Shown here one piece after another: positions 14,601 through 16,731 of a stretch of DNA of 16,731 bases. The stretch spans positions 1-16,731 of the forward strand of contig CAADTH010000028.1 of NCBI GenBank assembly GCA_900751885.1. The letters run 5' to 3'. The position numbers and the translations under genes were made by a program. The first letter of the stretch is position 1. Every line of letters begins with the position of its first letter. The notes under the pieces were generated by a model. That model made no database searches and had not been told where the DNA came from. It saw nothing but the letters and a program-made list of their open reading frames with translations. This DNA comes from Clostridia bacterium (GTDB lineage Bacteria; Bacillota; Clostridia; UBA1381).

Positions 14601-15474
14601 TAATAGCGTCAAGAAAAACCTAGGCGAAACCTCAAAGTACATCAATATTGAAACCGGAGAGATTAAAAAGAACTGGCAGGTATGGGGAGAGGATATCGCC
14701 AAGAGAGCCAGGGAGACGTGGGAAAATATAAAGACGGGTGCTTCTGAAAAATGGGAAGAAATCAAAAATGTGTTTTCGTTTTGGGGAAACAATATTAAAG
14801 AATGGTGGAACACCGAGTGGGCGCCAAAGTTCACAAAGAAGTATTGGAAAGATAAGTTCAACTCAATTCTCGACAGTGCAAAAGAAGTGCTTGCCGACTT
14901 GAAAAAACGCTTCGAGGGATGGAGGGCTAAAATTAAAACCCCACACATGTATTGGGATAACAAAGACGGGTTCAACACATCTGGCCTGATTAAGAAGGCT
15001 CTCGAAGCGCTGAACCTTCCCACTGTAATACCGAAGTTAAAAGTGCGATGGTTGGCCACAGGCGGCATTTTGGATCGTGCTCAGTTTATAGGCGCGGGGG
15101 AAGCGGGCGCAGAGGCCATTGTCCCCCTTGAAAGGAACCTTGGGTGGCTGAAAAAGCTTGCTGAACAGATCGTAAATGAGATGGAGAGTTATGCAGCTAT
15201 CCCAACTGTGACCGTAGATCAATTCAGGCTTCCGCAAAACAGAGTAAACTACTCTGGCGCAGAGATAAGGGCGAATACAGCGGGGTCAAGTGATGCCGAC
15301 CGCGCAAATTCTGCGCTGATTCGTCAACTGATTTCAGAGGTGCGGGCGCTACGAAATGATGTAAAGCGCATTGACCCGTGCGTTCAGATTGGAGATGATA
15401 AGATTTACAATAGTGCCGTTCGCGGAGGCAAACGGGAAGCATTGGCAACAGGAAGGCCGGCATTTGGGATATAA
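11650..15474 (+). CDS. Tail tape measure protein, 1274 aa
   Basis: The tape measure protein sets tail length and is ejected into the host. I choose the ATG at 11650 because GGTGAT (11641-11646) precedes it. An ATG at 11632 adds six residues without a site. Residues 1-215 are Ala/Lys/Gln-rich coiled coil. Residues ~220-380 form the conserved tape measure domain (GYYIKRALMMTVVWGGMRAV, then NMANDAEQFAVRLKNNLG). Hydrophobic segments lie at about 568-582, 614-634 and 697-728 and may cross the membrane during DNA ejection. A second coiled-coil region follows, then a Trp-rich part (~1009-1105). Residues 1134-1163 carry the usual terminal motif LATGGI plus GAGEAGAEAIVPL. At about 0.15 nm per residue the tail would be near 190 nm (inference). 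No distal tail gene follows. Confidence 0.95.
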   Translation: MAVTVEEIEIIVRAKVEEALKELRKVQPELQKIGAASLSNMSSQAKTIAPSVSKAAEAVKKSNKEIQAAAKAAADQYGDLNKIIQETEKRAKNAATHTTIQQRSADLGKEGKVLTPTAPLNAYMQDKMSYENLMASIQGNWLGSNVASQTQEATKQAQAQIEYISRMKQETNRVIAALRKLGPVGRAAAQAVAAATSQATDEAKRYENQIKKTAKTAQKDFGSMGYYIKRALMMTVVWGGMRAVTSTIKEGIQSAIAAPETENLFRVALGNMANDAEQFAVRLKNNLGLDEYITKDMLGTFQQIGTAVGVGQSTAYGMSKSMTMLANDMASLYNVDPQQAYENLQSALTGQGRAVRKYGFVITEQTIKEAAWRNGLVKNGQELNEQQKYVARGIALMEQSKNAQGDMANTLGSVQNQLRVLKQRIDAAKRSLGQAFIPVIQAALPWLNAFAVLIERAGTALAKWTYSKMGMDYDAEIAKQKQVINGYNGIAAAEDEIGDSAEKAGKKAQKSLLPIDQINRLQAPAENNIKTSSGGGAGYDPGWGYEVDTGPIANFGALADKLKEKLEKILPVVTTIGIAFAMWKIGKPIFHGLELILGVKGLKGVLEKLGLSGGAVAGVAAAVLICVARFTELYTKSEKFRLGLKTIWDGFLNGAKTALNWIKEKFTGLYNYIFPEEVRNEISSALDALDIDFGDLGITIAGIAAMFIPGGQVVGAILLGFEAITLAIRGVGYAAEDYIQPVDLFQDSISNVTKTKVEPFVQQLRTLDDAIKTIDWGNKIVKQEDVDSIAQKVKAIRETIVKELDADHNEALANLKPLKDNLGSEAYQQLVSSTDKYYEQQKQKTQDAESQINAIMKAAAKDNRKLREDEKEKIAQLQEQMQTTGIETLSETEAESLAIMRRMKENSTRVSLEQASEIIKNAKKTHDEKVKAAETEYEKTIFYAKKQKEAGIITEEQYKELEAAAKAHKEEQKGTADDTYYGVLNSVKKNLGETSKYINIETGEIKKNWQVWGEDIAKRARETWENIKTGASEKWEEIKNVFSFWGNNIKEWWNTEWAPKFTKKYWKDKFNSILDSAKEVLADLKKRFEGWRAKIKTPHMYWDNKDGFNTSGLIKKALEALNLPTVIPKLKVRWLATGGILDRAQFIGAGEAGAEAIVPLERNLGWLKKLAEQIVNEMESYAAIPTVTVDQFRLPQNRVNYSGAEIRANTAGSSDADRANSALIRQLISEVRALRNDVKRIDPCVQIGDDKIYNSAVRGGKREALATGRPAFGI

Positions 15475-15500
15475 TGCCGGTCAAATTACATTCTTATTCT
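15455..15500 (+). terminator. Terminator-like hairpin over the tape measure stop codon
   Basis: GGCCGGCATT (15455-15464) pairs with AATGCCGGTC (15473-15482), with one G-U pair and an eight-base loop that ends within the TAA stop. Behind it is a T-rich but interrupted tail, TTACATTCTTATTCTTT. This would end or reduce late transcription right at the end of the tape measure gene, before the promoter of the next gene. Confidence 0.5.
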
Positions 15501-15507
15501 TTAAATA

Positions 15508-15536
15508 TAGACAAAATAATCCTGATATGATATAGT
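15508..15536 (+). promoter_or_regulatory. Sigma-A promoter with extended -10 for the zinc-ribbon gene
   Basis: TAGACA (15508-15513) and TATAGT (15531-15536) are separated by 17 bases, each one mismatch from consensus. TGA directly before the -10 (15528-15530) gives an extended -10. The surrounding region is AT-rich. It drives the gene at 15565 independently of the phage late operon, so expression in a lysogen is expected. Confidence 0.75.
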
Positions 15537-15564
15537 AAATTCAAGAAATTAAGGAGGGAATAGA

Positions 15565-16443
15565 ATGTATTGTCAAAAATGCGGAACGCACACAGACGGA
15601 AAGTTTTGCCCGAATTGTGGAGCGCCTACCCAAGAAGAAAAAGCCGAAACTACGCTGAATGGTCAGTCTGTAAGCACTGCCACACAAGAATCGGTTAAAA
15701 AACCGAAAAAGAAAATTCCTACATGGGGAAAGATAGCGATAGCTATGGTGGCAGTATGGATATTACTATTTGCCATATTTCAGGAATTCGGAATGAGCTT
15801 AATTGTAGCATCATTGATTGGGGTCATTGTTTACTTAATCAATTTGATTGTATCAGCCATCAAAAAGCGCAATGTGAAATCTATGGGGATTGCACTTGCA
15901 GTCTGTGTGGTATTATTTATTGTGGGTGGTATATCTACTGGAGATGGCGCAGAGACAGAGCCTAGCGGCACAGACCCAAGTATTACACCAGCGGTAGTAA
16001 ACAAAACTGAATCAAATAAGTCAAATGAACAAACTAAAGCGGCTGAAACGGAAAAGCCTAAATCAACAGCTCCTACAGAAAACCCTGAAAAGGCGTATAA
16101 AAACCGTTGTAAAAAAATATCTTATAAAGAACTAGCGCGATATCCAGAAAAATACCAAGGTCAGAGTATCAAGTTTACCGGGGAGGTAGTCCAAGTGATG
16201 GACGGTCTTTTCGGAAGTGGCCATGCACTCAGGGTTAATGTCACAAAAGACGAGTATGGATTATACGATGATACAGTTTACGTGGAATATCTTCCTGCGT
16301 CCGAAGAAGGAGGGAGGATATTAGAAGAAGACATTATAACCTTTTACGGTATGGCAGATGGATTGGAAACATACGAATCCGTTATGGGGCAACAAATTTC
16401 AATACCTAAAATTACAGCAATGTATATTGACATAAACTCGTAA
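15565..16443 (+). CDS. Zinc-ribbon membrane protein with predicted external OB-like domain (moron)
   Basis: The ATG at 15565 has AAGGAGG (15551-15557) seven bases upstream. The product has 292 residues. Residues 3-18 are a zinc ribbon (CQKC, CPNC) like those at the N-terminus of many Bacillota membrane proteins. A Lys-rich stretch (45-50) precedes three predicted membrane segments at about 54-72, 76-99 and 104-122. Residues 125-176 form a Ser/Thr/Lys-rich linker. Residues ~184-290 form a beta-rich domain (YPEKYQGQSIKFTGEVVQV) resembling an OB-fold of the tRNA_anti-like type. With the ribbon inside, three crossings place that domain outside the cell. Its own promoter and a strong terminator make it a moron gene. 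A role in altering the lysogen surface or in superinfection exclusion is a hypothesis. Confidence 0.85.
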   Translation: MYCQKCGTHTDGKFCPNCGAPTQEEKAETTLNGQSVSTATQESVKKPKKKIPTWGKIAIAMVAVWILLFAIFQEFGMSLIVASLIGVIVYLINLIVSAIKKRNVKSMGIALAVCVVLFIVGGISTGDGAETEPSGTDPSITPAVVNKTESNKSNEQTKAAETEKPKSTAPTENPEKAYKNRCKKISYKELARYPEKYQGQSIKFTGEVVQVMDGLFGSGHALRVNVTKDEYGLYDDTVYVEYLPASEEGGRILEEDIITFYGMADGLETYESVMGQQISIPKITAMYIDINS

Positions 16444-16464
16444 ACACATATTTGAATAAGTAAA

Positions 16465-16500
16465 CCCGCGCCGCTTCACGATAAGCGGCGCGGGGATTTT
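16465..16500 (+). terminator. Strong intrinsic terminator after the zinc-ribbon gene
   Basis: CCCGCGCCGCTT (16465-16476) pairs perfectly with AAGCGGCGCGGG (16483-16494) around a six-base loop, followed by GATTTT. The twelve-base GC-rich stem lies 21 bases past the stop codon. It insulates the moron gene from what follows. Confidence 0.92.
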
Positions 16501-16534
16501 ATATGCAAAAAATTAATATTAAGGAGCAGGTGAA

Positions 16535-16639
16535 ATGTTCAATCCGCGCTCCACGCGGAGCCCGACATCAAAAATACACGATCCACGCCTATTTTACAAT
16601 ATTTTGCAAGCCCCACCACTGGAAAAACATAACGCTTGA
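16535..16639 (+). CDS. Orphan 34-codon reading frame with good ribosome binding site
   Basis: The ATG at 16535 follows AAGGAGCAGGTGAA, with phage-like spacing, and the frame ends with TGA at 16637-16639. The 34 residues are basic and Pro-rich (MFNPRSTRSP at the start) and show no known domain. A small hairpin (TCCGCG 16543-16548 with CGCGGA 16554-16559) lies within its first codons. It could be a tiny real gene, the stump of a truncated phage gene, or a leader. No promoter is visible between the terminator at 16500 and its start. The TTGACG of the next promoter overlaps its end. Confidence 0.35.
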   Translation: MFNPRSTRSPTSKIHDPRLFYNILQAPPLEKHNA

Positions 16640-16664
16640 CGAATCGACTTCGCGGAACTATCAT
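16636..16664 (+). promoter_or_regulatory. Predicted SOS promoter (TTGACG-17-TATCAT)
   Basis: TTGACG (16636-16641) and TATCAT (16659-16664), each one mismatch from consensus, are separated by 17 bases. An overlapping TATACT lies at 16664-16669. The LexA box lies immediately downstream over the expected transcription start, the classical geometry for repression. Confidence 0.6.
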
Positions 16665-16669
16665 ATACT

Positions 16670-16683
16670 AGAACAAACGTTCT
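16670..16683 (+). promoter_or_regulatory. LexA binding site (SOS box)
   Basis: GAACAAACGTTC at 16671-16682 has the GAAC-N4-GTTC dyad that defines the Bacillota LexA (DinR) operator. Flanking A and T extend the symmetry by one base. It lies 15 bases before the start codon of the polymerase-like gene and overlaps the probable start of transcription, so the gene should be repressed until DNA damage. Confidence 0.88.
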
Positions 16684-16697
16684 TGCGGAGGCGAACA

Positions 16698-16731
16698 ATG
16701 GAACGCTCAATCATGCATGTCGACTGCGACA
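16698..16731 (+). CDS. Start of a Y-family (UmuC/DinB-like) DNA polymerase, partial
   Basis: Only 11 codons are in the window (MERSIMHVDCD). The ATG at 16698 has GCGGAGG six bases upstream. The sequence matches the first strand of Y-family translesion polymerases, where a hydrophobic stretch leads to His-Val-Asp-Cys and the first catalytic Asp. The SOS box just upstream supports this identity, since umuC/dinB-type genes are LexA targets. The rest of the gene lies beyond the window, so completeness and subfamily cannot be judged. It may be a host gene flanking the prophage or phage cargo, such as UvrX of phage SPbeta. Confidence 0.75.
   Translation, partial: MERSIMHVDCD

Noticed and set aside
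1..16731. tRNA genes, CRISPR arrays, insertion sequences, integrase or attachment sites
   Set aside because: I looked for cloverleaf arms, regularly spaced repeats, transposase or recombinase motifs and found none that can be supported.

Overview
The window is one block of a temperate, long-tailed (siphovirus-type) phage or prophage from a Gram-positive host, most likely of the phylum Bacillota and the Clostridia side of it. The evidence is strong AGGAGG-type ribosome binding sites, GTG and TTG starts, an SPP1/PBSX-like packaging and head gene order, and a Bacillota-type LexA box (GAAC-N4-GTTC) at the right edge. All genes lie on the + strand. The host assignment is inference; the phage identity rests on the proteins.

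Layout. (1) 1-1791: the end of an early/middle region, with small accessory genes (a 47-aa CxxC peptide, a 180-aa conserved phage protein, an 81-aa CxxC protein, a zinc ribbon-DUF3850 protein), closing with a sigma-region-4-like late regulator. (2) 1792-1946: a control region with four GTTC units in exact 9-bp phase, a TTCACA-18-TATAAT promoter, a pyrimidine-rich leader and competing hairpins. (3) 1947-2468: a 155-aa unknown gene followed by a strong intrinsic terminator. (4) 2491-7078: small and large terminase, portal, Mu F-like minor head protein, two small unknown genes. (5) 7135-10381: scaffold, major capsid protein, adaptor, head closure, gp10-like and tail-terminator proteins. (6) 10386-15474: tail tube, a G/GT tail-chaperone pair apparently joined by a -1 frameshift, and a 1274-aa tape measure protein. 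(7) 15475-16500: a gene with its own promoter and terminator (moron layout) for a zinc-ribbon membrane protein with a predicted external domain. (8) 16501-16731: a 34-codon orphan reading frame, then a LexA-box promoter and the first 11 codons of what looks like a Y-family (UmuC/DinB) DNA polymerase.

How it works together. The sigma-like protein is the natural candidate to act at the phased repeats and start late transcription. The densely overlapping head and tail genes are then translated as one or a few operons, with intercistronic hairpins at 2433, 7080, 11597 and 15455 that could adjust relative output. The usual distal tail, baseplate, holin and endolysin genes do not follow the tape measure within the window. 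Instead come a terminator-like hairpin, the moron and an SOS-controlled polymerase. This is either a cargo insertion or a truncated prophage joined to host DNA. The most rewarding points are the phased-repeat late promoter, the frameshift, the moron cassette and the zinc ribbon-DUF3850 gene.
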